A DNA stretch of 64,000 nt from Wurfbainia villosa (taxonomy: Eukaryota; Streptophyta; Magnoliopsida; Zingiberales; Zingiberaceae): contig CM045988.1 of NCBI GenBank assembly GCA_025175895.1, forward strand, positions 92,663,137 through 92,727,136. Reading direction: 5' to 3'. Shown in pieces: positions 23,844-35,061 of the stretch. The notes under the pieces are model-generated. The model was given only the letters and a program-made list of their open reading frames with translations, was not told the DNA's origin and searched no databases. Position 1 is the first letter of the stretch. Each line of letters opens with the position of its first letter. Position numbers and translations under genes: made by a program.

Positions 23844-25589
23844 ATGGAAGAACCATTGGGATGGGACATCAACACCCCAATTCCCTATTCCTTCTATGGA
23901 CAAGAAGGGTTTAAGCAATGGAAGTCAAGAATTGAAGACTTCCTAATGATGAGGGACTTCGAAGAATGGTCTATCTTGATGGAGGGTTTTAGCTATCCAA
24001 TAGGACCAAAGGAAGGATTCCTCAAGAAGAAGAAGTGGAGTGAAGATCAACTCCAAGCCTTCGAGAAGAACATGAAGGTAGTAAAATTTATTCTTGATTT
24101 GGTCCCTAATGAGATTGTGTGTATGGTTGGGGACTATATGGACGCTAAGGAGTTGTGGAGCCAAGTGGCAAAGCTTCATGAAAACTCATCATTGGTCCAA
24201 GAAGAAGAAGAAGAAGAAGAAGAGTGCTCATCCTCTCAAGCTCAAAAAGAAGCAAGTACATCTTCATCCAAAGAGCTTGAGGATTCGGAGGTTGATAGGG
24301 AATCAACATCCGGATCAGAAGAGGTGGAGGAAGTGGAAGAAGCATCCACCTCAATCCTTGAGGGGGAGGAGATAACTTCCACACCGGAACATCAAGAAGA
24401 AGCTTCGACATCCGGTCAAGATGAAGAAGCCCAAAGTCCAATTCCAGTCTCCATTAACCTAGGTAACTCAAACATATGTGTTAATAATAAAATGCATATA
24501 ATATGTTTTGAGTGTAGGGAAACCGGGCACTATAAGAGCAAGTGCCCAAAGAAGAATAGGAAAGCTCCACCGGCTCCAAAGGTCAAGGATGTCGGTCCCT
24601 CAACGCAAAAGAGCAAAGAACAAGTAATTTGCTTCAAGTGCCGACAACCGGGACATTTCCGGAGTCAATGCAAGAAGGGGGACAAGAAGACTCAAAATGG
24701 AGCATCATATGTAGGGGGAGCTAAGGCAAACCCTAGGGTAACTTCTAATTTTGCTCCTTCTTCAATTTACAAGCAAAAGCATGCTAGGGATTTCAATTCA
24801 CTTGCAATTTATGAAAAGCATGCTAATAGGAACAAGTATTTTTGCTTAGGAGCTAAGAATGTCTACTTAGATAATAGGGAGAAATTTGGGACTAATGTCC
24901 CTAAAAACAACTTATCTAAGGACAAACCTAGGTCAAATAACTCTAGAAAATTTTTACCTAGGGAGACAATTAGAAAGGTGCAAGAGCACCTAGGTCTAAA
25001 CCCTAAATGGACTAGGCATATGCCTAGGAAGTCCAATGCCCAAGATTTAAATCAAAATTCTAAAATCGGGCAATTAGAAAAGGAAAATCAAGTCTTGAGG
25101 TCAAGGCTTGAAAAACTTGAAAAGACCCTTAAGGTTATGCAAAATCAAATGCAAGGGTCAATTAGTTAAACTTCTAGGTCCAAAAGTCAAAGTCAACACC
25201 TAGGACCTAAGAGTCAAAAGTTAACCAAGGGCAAGCAAGGTTTGGGTCACAAACCTAAGCCTAAGGTGGCTTACCATAGTGTTCCATTTGATTATGGAAC
25301 ACAAACTAGGTCTAGGAAGACCAAGGTCAATAGGGAAGTCATCCCTAGAATTGACCAAAGGGTGTGCCTAGTGGCTAGGGTTTCAAGGAAACCTAGGGTG
25401 GCCACTAAGAAGGTTGCAAGGGGAGTTACCCCTAGAGTCAACCTAGGTAAGACCCAAATGACCAAGGCTAATAAGCCTAGGAGGGTCATTAGGAAGGTAT
25501 CTAGGGAGGTTATCCCTAAGGAATACCTAATTAACCCTAGGAGCTCAAATCGGTTTTGGGTTCCTAAGAGCGTGATTGATTCACGCTAG
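23844..25589 (+). pseudogene. gag: gag of element B, nearly intact, one C-to-T stop
   Basis: The frame starts at the ATG at 23844 (an upstream GTG is not a likely start) and would run 581 codons to 25589. A TAA at 25167-25169 stands where elements A and C have CAA, a single C-to-T change, after which the same frame continues. Order of parts: copia gag core (about residues 20-110, with FKQWKSRIEDFLMMRD), acidic Glu/Ser-rich linker, two zinc knuckles (CFECRETGHYKSKC near 24505, CFKCRQPGHFRSQC near 24631), a coiled coil (near 25060-25140), and a basic repeated tail ending RFWVPKSVIDSR. The N-terminal three quarters could still be made. It is the best template in this window for describing the family. 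Confidence 0.9.
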
Positions 25590-27460
25590 ATGAGTTAGGG
25601 TGTGTCAACCTTAAATGGATGGGTAGTTAACTCAACCATGGCAAAGGTAGCACTTTAGGTTATTTTCAAGGTTATGGATACCTTGGAAATAGATTTGAAT
25701 TATCATTCTAAAAGATTTTAGGGTGTGCCAATATTATTTGAGAAGCTTGATAAAATGGTCAAATTGGCACAATTTAGGTTTAGAGGTCGTAGTGTGCCAT
25801 TTTGGGTTTTTGGCACACTTAGGAAAATTTAGGTTAATATGGCAAAATATACTTAATTATATTAAATGACAATTAATATTAAAATTTAGGTATTACTATA
25901 CCTATATATTTTATATGTCATGCTTTGTTTGCCATATAACATGTCATGACATCATGCTTATTTTTAATCATTCTATATGTCATGTACATGTTTAGGATTA
26001 AAGATTTAATGTCATGTGCTTTTAGATTTCATATTATGCCATGACATCATGATTATGAGCATATGCTTATTTATAACATTTCTAATGCCATAATCATTCA
26101 TGCATTTAAGACAATTTGGTTGAAATTGAATTAAGGACTATGACATGACTTGAAGTCTCATTTATAAGGGAATCAAGTAGGGTTGCCTTAGAGAATGCAT
26201 GAAACCCTAGATTAGGGAGAACAAAACCCACATCTCACATCCAATTGACATGTATGTGTATTTATACACCTTAGATACATGTGAGATGCTAGGATATGAG
26301 TTAAGTTCAAGGTGCATAGTGTTTGCATCTAGATGAACTAAAACTCATCTTATTTTATTTGTGGATCATTGGGAAAGCTTGTGTACAAGTCATGTGCATA
26401 GAGCCCAAGGAATATGATCCAAAATAAGATTTTTGAAAACATTTTAAAATCATTTTGAAAAACCTTGGTGAAGTCTATCTTTTGATAGCAATCACCATTG
26501 ATGAAGTTGATAACAAATAGGGCCAAAACATTGAAAATTTCAATGGTTTTGAGTTTTATATCAAACTCACTATTTTATGGGTAAAATAATTTTTAAATAT
26601 TTTTCACCCATTGTGTGTGTCATAAGTATTATACGTATGAATTTTCACGATTTTTCGAATTACGTATAATTATTTATGAATTTTCAAAATTCATTTCTGA
26701 TAGCTGAAAATCGAGATTTTCAGATCGATCACCAATCGCCTGTGGTGGCGATCGATGATGTGGCAATGATCGACATCGTCAGAGTCGAACGCTGTGTCCG
26801 ATTTCTTAACAAGGTTTGTTAGCCCATGTTCACCATGGTAAAGGTTAACCACTTTGCTTTGGGAAGCATTATAAAGGGTGAAAATCCATTGGATATGGAT
26901 TAGGAGAAGTGTTAGGTCAAAGTATCAAATTTAGGGTGAGTGAAAGTTCTATGTTGAACTTAGAACCTTAATTTTGATGGTTTAGAGTTCCTATTGGCTT
27001 AGGGGCTTCCCAAGGACATTGTTGGTGCAATGGTCAAGGGGGAGCAAGCCTTTAGGGGGAGGTATCCATCTTGGGATGATGGATGTGTTTTTCTCCTTGA
27101 AGAGGAGAAGTTATTGGGAGAGTATCATCAATTGGGAAAATTGATGGGTTTTTTGATACCCAATTTGGAAATTGGGAGAGATTATAGGATTGCCTCTCTT
27201 GAGTGGTATGTGACTTATCACTAGGAAGATGGTAGACATCCTAGGTATTTATTTTTGGATCAAGGGGGAGATTGTAAGATCTCATTGGGACATGAGACAT
27301 TGACCTCCTTGGAGAGAAAACCTTTTTGATGTTAGTCAAAAAGGGGGAGAATGTTTGGGGGAGAACATTTGGAGAGTGTTTACCAATTTGGGATAATTGG
27401 TAAGGGATTTGAGTTAGTGGTCTAACTCAAATGATTTGTTTAGTTTTTGTCAAACATCAA
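25590..27460 (+). other. Non-coding 3' interior of element B
   Basis: No coding frame. It has an internal TATAAAG at 26870-26876 preceded by a GATCGATC-rich block (26725-26780). Purine tracts with GGGGGAG recur near 27050, 27060, 27265, 27345, 27360 and 27464 before the LTR. Confidence 0.7.
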
Positions 27461-27472
27461 AAAGGGGGAGAT

Positions 27473-28954
27473 TGTTGGTACAATCGGCCCAGGTCACGAT
27501 TGACCAGGACTCGAGTTTGACTCGAGTGATGTTTTGATGTTTCGACAAAAACATATGACAATGTAATTGTCATAGGAAAGTCCAAGTGGAACACTTGACA
27601 TTTGGTAAAGTCCAAGTCTTGAGTACTTGGCATGAAAAGTCCAAGTGGGACACTTGACACATGAAAAGTCCAAGCATTGGTCTTGGCAATGTAAAAGTCC
27701 AAGCATGAGTCTTGGTAATGTAAAGTCCAACATGGGTTGGCAAGGAAAGTCCAAGCATGGTCATGGCATGGAAAGTCCAACATGGGTTGGCAAGGGAAAG
27801 TCCAATCTTGAGTCTTGGCATTTGAGAAGTCCAAGGGTTTGATATTGGCAGCGTAAAGTCCAAGCGGGAGTCTTGGCAGCATAAGACCAATGGTTGGCGG
27901 CGTAAAGTCCAAGCGGAGTCTTGGCGGCGTAAGTCCAATGTGCCTTGGCGGTGTAGACACTGTTAGCATGACAATAGCCGAGGGAAGCACCTGGAGGCTA
28001 GCGCGATGGATGAACAAGTCATGGATGACTTGGAGGGATCCGAGAGGCGTGAGGCTGATGGAGGTGGCTAGAAGGCTTAGGTCTAGGCTAAGGGTGGTCT
28101 AGCAAGTATGGGGGCACCATACTTGGGTTAAAACCTCATTCTTGAGGTTGGCGTGACATTATATGGTTCGACCGCCGTGAGTCGACTTGAATTTGATCGC
28201 CAAATTTGGTCAAAATGCTCTGCAATGATCGCTGCTGGTAGTAGCGATCATTGCCGAGGACGGCAATGATCGCTATCGAGTGTCGAGCATTGATCGCTCA
28301 TGAGCCAGGCGGTCGACTACGGAGCGTTAGCGATCGGCCAATATTGGCAATGATCAAGAGATCCGTTGGAGTTTTTCCAGCATGGATCGATCCGTTGTCT
28401 CACGACAATGATGACATCGATCGTGACTTATACAATGATCGATAGTAAATCCAAACCGACGCAGTTATAAAGGCTCGGAAGGAGGGTTTTAGCACGATTT
28501 TCTTGGGCGAAATTGAAGGGGGAAGTTGGTGCTTTCTAGTCCTTCAAAGCTAGTTCAAGGCAATCAAAGATCAAGCAATCCAAAGCTCTTGTAAAGTTGT
28601 TTTTCCTTTACTTGCATTGTATTTCTTACTTGTATTTGCTTGTATCTTGTGTATTACTTAGTGTAATCCTTGTACGAGGTTTCTCCGCCTCCGGATTGTT
28701 CTGAGAAGGAGTATTTGTGATTAGTGAGTGCGTGTGCATCACTAGGGCTCTTTAGAGCTCGATCCGTGGAGTAGGAACCGTTCGGTTCCGAACCACGTTA
28801 TATCTTTGTGTTCGTGATTGTTGTATTTCGTTATTGTTTTCATTTCTATATTCCGCTGCGCTAACGAAATTGTAGACACGATCACGATCGAATTCCATCT
28901 TCGTATGGTCACAACGCTATTCACCCCCCCTCTAGCGGCGTCAAATCTCCAACA
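27473..28954 (+). repeat. Element B 3' LTR
   Basis: Begins TGTTGGTACAATCGG and ends CTCCAACA, TATAAAG at 28466-28472. Closely matches the 5' LTR apart from small indels in the hairpin and palindrome blocks. Confidence 0.92.
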
Positions 28955-29732
28955 TGTTGGACTTTTCATGCCAAGACTTATGCTTGGACTTTCCATGTCA
29001 AGTACCCATGACTTGGACTTTATCTTGCCAAGACTCATGCTTGAACTTTTCCATAATCAAATGGTCAACCCTAGTCAACCATCAAAGTCTCCCTCGAGTC
29101 AAACTCGAGTCCAGTTAATCATAACCCGGGTCGATTGTACAAACAATCTTCCCAAAACATTAATAGACATCAATGTCAAACATCAAAACATCACTCCAGT
29201 CAAACTCGAGTCTGGTCAATCGTGACCTGGATCGATTGCACCAACACAAGGCACATTGAATTTACACTGTCAAGACTACGCTTGAACTTTACGTCGTCAA
29301 CCATTGAACTTATACTGTCAAGACTCTACCCTTGGACTTTACACTGTCAATATCAACACTTGGACTTCTCAAATGTCAAGTATCATGACTTGAACTTTCA
29401 CTGCCAAGATTACCCCCTTGGATTTACGTGACCAAGACTACACCCTTGAACTTTCCCTTATCAAGACTCATGTTTGGACTTTTCATACCAAGTACACAAA
29501 ACTTGAACTTTTCCAAATGTCAAGTATCTCACTTGGACTTCTCCGTCATGTGGTCAAACCCAAATCAATTATATAGTCAAATAATAATTAAACCATCGTC
29601 AAACAATTAATCATAACCTGAATCGATTGTACCAACAATCTCTCCAATACTTTATTAAATATCAAAATCAAACATCAAAACACTACTCGAATCTGATTAA
29701 TCATGATCTAAATCGATTACATCAACAATCTT

Positions 29733-30355
29733 GATGACTCTACCAAGGGAACCAACAAAACACAACGAAGTAAACGCAGTACCAAAATGGATTCTATAGC
29801 TTCCGACAACTGAGTTCTTTCGTCGAAATAAATCATTTATATATATCAGAATTAATGCTTTTGTAGCTGATAAAATAAAGGGAAAGCAAAATAAATAATA
29901 ATAATAATAAAAGTAACAGATGTGTTTTCACAACTGATATGTATATTTCTTTTGATAGACAAACACATTCACCAAAAATATGATATAGATTTCAACAAAT
30001 TAAACGTGCTGCGATGAAGATTTAGGAGATTAATTCGCAAAATAGAACATATACCAAGTAATAGTATCAAACACAATAAATTGTTCAGTTTGGTGCAAAA
30101 GATAAATATATAAATGGCTGCGCAAACATCTTTGAAGCATTTCTTCAAACATGTAACTTACTTATAGTTGATCAGCAGAACCAGAGCTAGGCATTTCCTC
30201 GAGCACTGCACGATCGAGAAAAAGGGACACATTACAATCCCAGAAACGAACAGTTATCAAATGTTTGCTTTAATAGAGCATTCATTCTCTATATCAACGA
30301 CAACTGATACCACATTATATTAAGTTTAAACTTATCCACGCAGGCACGGGAGACT
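29733..30355. other. 3' flank of RNR2 copy 2
   Basis: Diverged match to 2400-2947 (AAATAAATCATTT, GATAAAATAAAG, TTTGAAGCATTTCTTCAA and TATATCAACGACAACT are shared). No gene. An ATA microsatellite lies near 29896-29910. Confidence 0.65.
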
Positions 30356-31394
30356 TTAGAAATCCTCGTCCAGCTTGAACTCATGGATGGCTCCATTGCC
30401 GTTCAAGCTAGACATTACCGAAGCCTTCTGGTACTCGCCCACCCTCTTCTCAAAGAAGTTGGTCTTCCCTTGCAGCGAGATAAGCTCCATCCAATCAAAT
30501 GGATTGGTGGCGCCGTACATCTTGCTGTAGCCCAGCGCCACCAGCAAGCGGTCTGCCACGAATTCAATGTACTGGCTCATGAGGTCGCCGTTCATACCGA
30601 CTAGCGCCACAGGCAGAGCGCTGCAGACGAAATCACGCTCGATGTCCACGGCGTCGGCGATGATGGAGCGGACCCTGTCCTCAGCGAGCTTGATACGGAG
30701 GAGACCGTAGAGGAGACAAGCAAAATCGCAGTGGAGGCCCTCGTCGCGGGAGATGAGCTCGTTTGAGAAAGTGAGACCGGGCATGAGCCCGCGCTTCTTG
30801 AGCCAGAAGATGGCACAGAAGGAACCGGAGAAAAAGATACCCTCGACGCAAGCAAAGGCGACGAGACGCTCGGCGAATGAGCCGGAGGAATCGATCCAAC
30901 GAAGAGCCCATTCCGCCTTGCGGGCGACGGCGGGCACCGTACCGATGGCGTGGAAAAGGCGCGACCGCTCCTCGTGGTCTTTGACGTAGGTGTCGAGGAG
31001 GAGGAGTACATCTCAGGTGGATGTTCTCGATGGCGATCTGGAAGCCGTAGAAAGCGCGGGCCTCGGGAAGCTGAACGTCGCGCATGAACCGAGCGGCCAG
31101 ATTCTCGAGGACAATGCCGTCCGAGGCGGCGAAGAAGGCGAGGACGTGGGAGATGAAGTGACGCTCGTCGGCCGAGAGGCGGTGCTGCCAGTGTGGTAGA
31201 TCGGGCGAGAGGTCCACCTCCTCCGCCGTCCAGAAGGAAGCCACCGCCTTCTTGTAGAACTCCCAGATGGAGGGATAGGTGATGGGGAACATGCAGAAGC
31301 GGTCGGGATTCTCCGCCAGCAACGGCTCGTATTCCGCTTCGATTGCTCCTCCGCCAGGAGAGGTGGCGGCGGAAGGTGGCGTTATTGCCGGCAT
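30356..31394 (-). pseudogene. RNR2: R2 subunit copy 2, two 1-base deletions beside the radical Tyr
   Basis: Same frame start (ATG at 31394) and stop as copy 1, but 1039 instead of 1041 bases. Both missing bases lie within about 20 bases at 30995-31015: the codons for IHSEMYSLLLD are disrupted (ACTCCGAG became ACCTGAG, and CTCCCTCC became CTCCTCC). The frame is lost from about residue 127, so the radical tyrosine and the later iron ligands are not translated. The 3' two thirds (30356-30937) remain open in the original frame and carry the remaining iron ligands and the FKLDEDF tail. Outside these changes the coding sequence is close to copy 1 (roughly 98 percent by eye), with a few substitutions such as Asp to Gly at IDTVP. 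Either a pseudogene or a local sequence error; the latter should be excluded. Confidence 0.85.
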
Positions 31395-31487
31395 GGTAGA
31401 GAGGCGGAAAAGGAAGGGGGCGGTTTGTCCGGGGAAGAGACTGCGAGTGCAGGGAAGTCGCGGCGGCGGGGGTTTAAATTTAGGAGA

Positions 31488-31545
31488 GATTTTGGCGAAC
31501 GGCGGGATCAGTGAGGGTTTTTACGAGTTTCGGCGCCATCATCGA
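31488..31545 (-). promoter_or_regulatory. E2F-like region of RNR2 copy 2
   Basis: TTTTGGCGAACGGCGGGA (31490-31507) and TTTCGGCGCCAT (31529-31540) correspond to the copy-1 promoter. The perfect TTTGGCGC of copy 1 is altered here, so control may be weakened. Confidence 0.4.
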
Positions 31546-31559
31546 TAACACCGAAATTT

Positions 31560-34530
31560 AAGGATTGTTGATTCACACTATCGGCTGTCTACCTTCACTG
31601 ACATTGGCCTGTTGCTTACTGGCCATTTGATTAAGGCGAGGTGCAAGCTTGGGGATTTTGAATGGGCGAGGATAAGTTCACATGTACGCTGTGTCCCTCC
31701 TGTGTTTGGCTTTCGAAAGGGACGTGAACAAAATATCTAACCGGCCCATATCAGTTTCGGTGGAGATTTGGGCCGGTCCACGATATGGAGTAATGGATTC
31801 ACTGTGATCGGGCCACAGTTAATTCCAAATATAAAAATCACTCCGAATATTAAAAAAAAATACTGATAAATATTGAAAACAACTTCAGTAACTAGAAATA
31901 TTAATTTATAAAAATAAATGACCATTCGAAATTATATTGTGCTACTTTAGGAAAGAGCTTGACCGGCTAAAATGATTTAATTTTTTTGAAAAAAAAACTT
32001 AAATACCTGACTTTATTTAATTAGTATATTTCCTTGATATATAAAGATCAAAATAATTTTACTCTTTTCTTTTTATTAGTATTCGGATATCCGAATCTTC
32101 GATCCGATTAATCTTTAAGGATGATCAATCTCTTTGACATTTGAGTTGAAAGAGATCGGAATCCTTGCAAATCTCCACCAACCACTGGGAATATCAGAGA
32201 AACGCTCGCAGTTTGATGGTCTATTTAAACTTTACAATCGTATCATTCCTGAAAGATTGTTCAACATCAAAATCTTATTCTATTCGCCAGACAAACACTT
32301 GTAAAGAGGATTGTTCTCATAATTTTTTTTCAAAATTTATGGTCAAATATTGTCTCAATAAAAAATTAAATTACGATTACATGTGAAATATCTTTTCGTT
32401 TTTACGGTTGCATTGTGCAACTTGGGACAATTTTATTCTTTTCGCTCCTGTTCCTTTGCTCTTCGCAATTTCTCTCCCTCGCAAATTGCCTTAAAACCAT
32501 CAGGCAATCGATTACTTCATTGAGTAAAAGCTGCTCCTAAACCTGAGAAGACCGTACTCACAGTATCCACAGGAGATGAAGACATCGAAAAGAGCTGCTC
32601 ATGAGGAAGAAACAAATTAGCATGGAAAACGAATCTCCCTGTTTGGAAGTAGCCAATCGATTCTCTTTGGTGACGACACTGTCTAATGAATAATTGCCGT
32701 GAAGTATACAGATGATGGGAGATTTTATCCAACATAGGGAATGCTGAGGAACCACCAAAGGCAAAGAGATGAAAATCCGTGGCTGCCATTGCACCTCAAG
32801 CTCATCGACATCCAAGTGTCGCAAGAGCACGAATGCTGAGGACCACACTTGATGTGTGCCAATGGAAGTGTAAATCGATAGGGAGGGGACCAACAGTCGT
32901 AACGTGTTTGTAAATGCTGGTGGGAAGCCATGATCAATGCGCTAACCATTCACAAGAAAGCAGGCATCTTCATTACTCGATCAGGCTCTTGTGGCGTGGC
33001 CAACAGCATCAGCCAAAAGGCTGAGATATGTACAGGTGCGTTGAGCTGCCTCCCCAGCACGCTCAATGTCCCTGCTTTCTTACCCTTTTGCTCACGCCTT
33101 GAGCATAAAAAAGGCACATGCATATATCAATCCGTGGAGCATAGTTGGGGTTTGCAATAACTTTTATTAATGTTCCAAGACATCCAAGCGAATACTCTGT
33201 TCTTAATGAACACCCTATCAATGTCCTAATTTTCAGAATGGGTCGTAGATCCAACAAGGTAAATGTCATTGAGAAACCCTTACACCATTTAACATAAGGG
33301 GCATCTATAATCTCAAACTGATGCCTTTTGCTCTCCCAACAATTTTCAGAAAAAGAAGGAACATATCAGCCCATGAATTATAGATGGTTAATGTCGTGGT
33401 GAAATCTTTCACTTGCTCCATTTACTACAAAACGAAGAGTCACTCGGAGCGAGAGCAGCAGGTACAACAATGAGAAAGGATTCTAACCCTAAGACAAAGG
33501 TACACATTCCATGTCTTAATGGGTGGGAAACACATTTCCCACTTGCCTCTCTGTACACGAAAGGCGTGGTCACTGATCATAAATTGGCTGCCCGTGCCCC
33601 AGTTGGAATCTACCAACGAGAAAGAGCACAAACATCAGTAGAAAAGAAATTTAACATTCACGGAAGACTAGAAAAGGAAATAAATTATCACAACGCGAGC
33701 CGAAAAGGACTGTCGTCACAGGATATGATAAAGGCAGCCAAATACTAAAGACCAATTACAGATCAATGCGAAAACCCAAAGCCAGTGAACTAATGGAAGG
33801 ATCAAATTTTCCACCAGTGAAAACTCCGGCATTCAACGAGATCATAGGGAGACGTTTGACAAACCTATACCCACCAAAAATTTCCACAAAACTTTGCCCC
33901 ACCTAAGCACGTGCTCAGTTCAATTATTGCTGCATCTCCCACTGTCAACCGATAAGCGCCAAACGGATGAACAAATGCAGAAAGAACAGGCTGCTGAGGT
34001 AATTAGATTTGTCTTAATCTGCTTTAAAGAAATAGCTATGCCTAATCTACTTTCACTCAAACTCGAATCTGCTTAATAATTAAAGCAATATATCTATGGA
34101 TATATAGGAGTGAAACAATTCTGAAATTACACATATCTCACTCGAAATAAATCTTTTAGAAACACCTTGAACGTAAATTAGATTCCGTGACATGGTAGAT
34201 GACAATAAACAGTAACGCAGTACTAAGTCAATGTTGCAAAGACACTGGAAGTTAGAAAATCAAGGGAAAACCAAAGATGACAAGATTAAAAGTTTTGCTG
34301 CTGGAAGGATTTATCATTACAGCCAAAATGCCTTATCGTCAAGGTTAGGCGTTCCCTTTAACATGTTCAAATAATTGGACAATTTCAGAAGTGCACTATT
34401 TTGTTTCAGGTAGCACAATGAAATTCAAGTATCTGAACAAAGCAGAAAAATAATAATAACTGACAAAAATACACTAAATTTTATGAAGTTACTTCTTGAC
34501 AGTCCTGGAGGGTGCTGACAAAAGTTGGGC
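31560..34530. other. Spacer between RNR2 copy 2 and the IDD-like gene
   Basis: To about 32040 it is a diverged match to the region upstream of copy 1. A perfect 16-base palindrome ATTCGGATATCCGAAT lies at 32081-32096. On the minus strand 32517-32960 has exon-like composition and a GTGAGT donor, but I do not recognise a product. The rest, to 34530, shows no supported gene. Confidence 0.45.
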
Positions 34531-34543
34531 AGAAGGAAGTTAG

Positions 34544-34552
34544 TATATAAAG
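34544..34552 (+). promoter_or_regulatory. TATA box of the IDD-like gene
   Basis: TATATAAAG, 60 bases before the ATG at 34612, a normal distance for a short plant leader. It argues for a gene complete in itself and not a stranded last exon. Confidence 0.55.
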
Positions 34553-34611
34553 AGTTAGACTAGTTACTAAACATAATCAAGAGCACTCTTGAATTACCTA
34601 CCTTGGTTTCC

Positions 34612-35061
34612 ATGGAAAAGAATCGTCCAAGAGAACTGCAATTACTAGTCCAGTCCTCGACTTCTCTTCCATCTGAAGCGCCGAAGTTCATGGCGGGATG
34701 TGATCCTACTGCCCATCCTCTTCCTGACCTCAATCTATCGATGAGTGTTGGGACACCATGGCCATCTGCTAAAGAGGAAACCAACAGCTATGCAAAAACA
34801 CTGCAAGTATTAAGGCAACATACTGCTGAGCAGATTCGACTTGCGGCTGTTGAAAAGGCCTATATTGAAAGAACAAGGGAGCTGACAAGGAGGGAACTGG
34901 AGTTGGCAGAGAAAGAGTTTGCACGAGCCAAGCTAGTATGGGAGCGAGCAAGAGAAGAGGTGGAGAAAGCAGAGAGATTGAAGGAGATAGCAACCAGAAG
35001 CGTCAGATCTACTTGCTTGGAGATCACTTGCCAAAGTTGTCATCAAACATTCCAAGCATAG
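34612..35061 (+). CDS. Zinc-finger-less SGR5/IDD-like small protein
   Basis: A single-exon frame of 149 residues. It resembles the C-terminal part of SHOOT GRAVITROPISM 5 / INDETERMINATE DOMAIN 14-16 transcription factors: RELQLL near residue 7, PDLNLSMSVG at 38-47 (EAR-like DLNLS), a charged alpha-helical or coiled-coil stretch of about 60-125 (LELAEKEFARAKLVWERA), and a C-terminal LEITCQSCHQTFQ with Cys140 and Cys143. The four zinc fingers that open normal IDD proteins are absent, and no exon for them is visible upstream. The start is the ATG at 34612; the codon at 34603 is TTG. A poly(A) signal AATAAA lies at 35233-35238. In Arabidopsis an IDD14 splice form without a full finger region dimerises with and inhibits IDD14, so a competitive microprotein role is possible. 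A truncated pseudogene is the alternative. Confidence 0.6.
   Translation: MEKNRPRELQLLVQSSTSLPSEAPKFMAGCDPTAHPLPDLNLSMSVGTPWPSAKEETNSYAKTLQVLRQHTAEQIRLAAVEKAYIERTRELTRRELELAEKEFARAKLVWERAREEVEKAERLKEIATRSVRSTCLEITCQSCHQTFQA

Larger units (their letters stand above)
22243..28954 (+). mobile_element. Element B: gag-only Sirevirus-like LTR retrotransposon
   Basis: Inserted in the 5' LTR of element C with an exact target duplication TGTTG (22238-22242 and 28955-28959). LTRs are at 22243-23767 (1525 bases) and 27473-28954 (1482 bases), TGTTGGT to CTCCAACA. The primer-binding site starts at 23770. gag (23844-25589) has one premature stop; no pol follows. The better-preserved gag and well-matched LTRs suggest it is the youngest of the nest along with A. 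Confidence 0.93.
7119..29246 (-). mobile_element. Element C: gag-only Sirevirus-like LTR retrotransposon, host of A and B
   Basis: Minus-strand element with LTRs at 7119-8697 (its 3' LTR) and 21021-22242 plus 28960-29246 (its 5' LTR, split by element B). The target duplication CAAGG is exact at 7114-7118 and 29247-29251 and falls inside solo LTR D. The primer-binding site is at 21009-21020 and the polypurine tract at 8698-8715. The interior holds a broken gag (19317-20965) and, nearer the 3' LTR, a separate gene (about 10392-11605). It has no protease, integrase, RT or RNase H. Element A interrupts the interior at 12586-19047. Lineage is inferred from gag and from the non-coding signals. Confidence 0.85.
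6077..29727 (-). mobile_element. Element D: old solo LTR (two pieces, 6077-7118 and 29252-29727)
   Basis: The two pieces together make an LTR of about 1.5 kb in minus orientation, TGTTAGG on the left and ATCAACA on the right. It is related to the LTRs of elements C, A and B. The flanks are ACCTT (6072-6076) and ATCTT (29728-29732), a target duplication with one C-to-T change. No internal region remains, so this is a solo LTR. Compared with C it shows many C-to-T and G-to-A changes, as expected of an old methylated copy. It marks the first insertion into the RNR2 copy-2 flank. Confidence 0.75.

Noticed and set aside
32081..32096. Perfect palindrome ATTCGGATATCCGAAT as a regulatory operator
   Set aside because: Single occurrence with no gene nearby to support a role.
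32517..32960. Possible minus-strand exon with a GTGAGT donor
   Set aside because: No family recognised and no consistent neighbouring exons; left as spacer.
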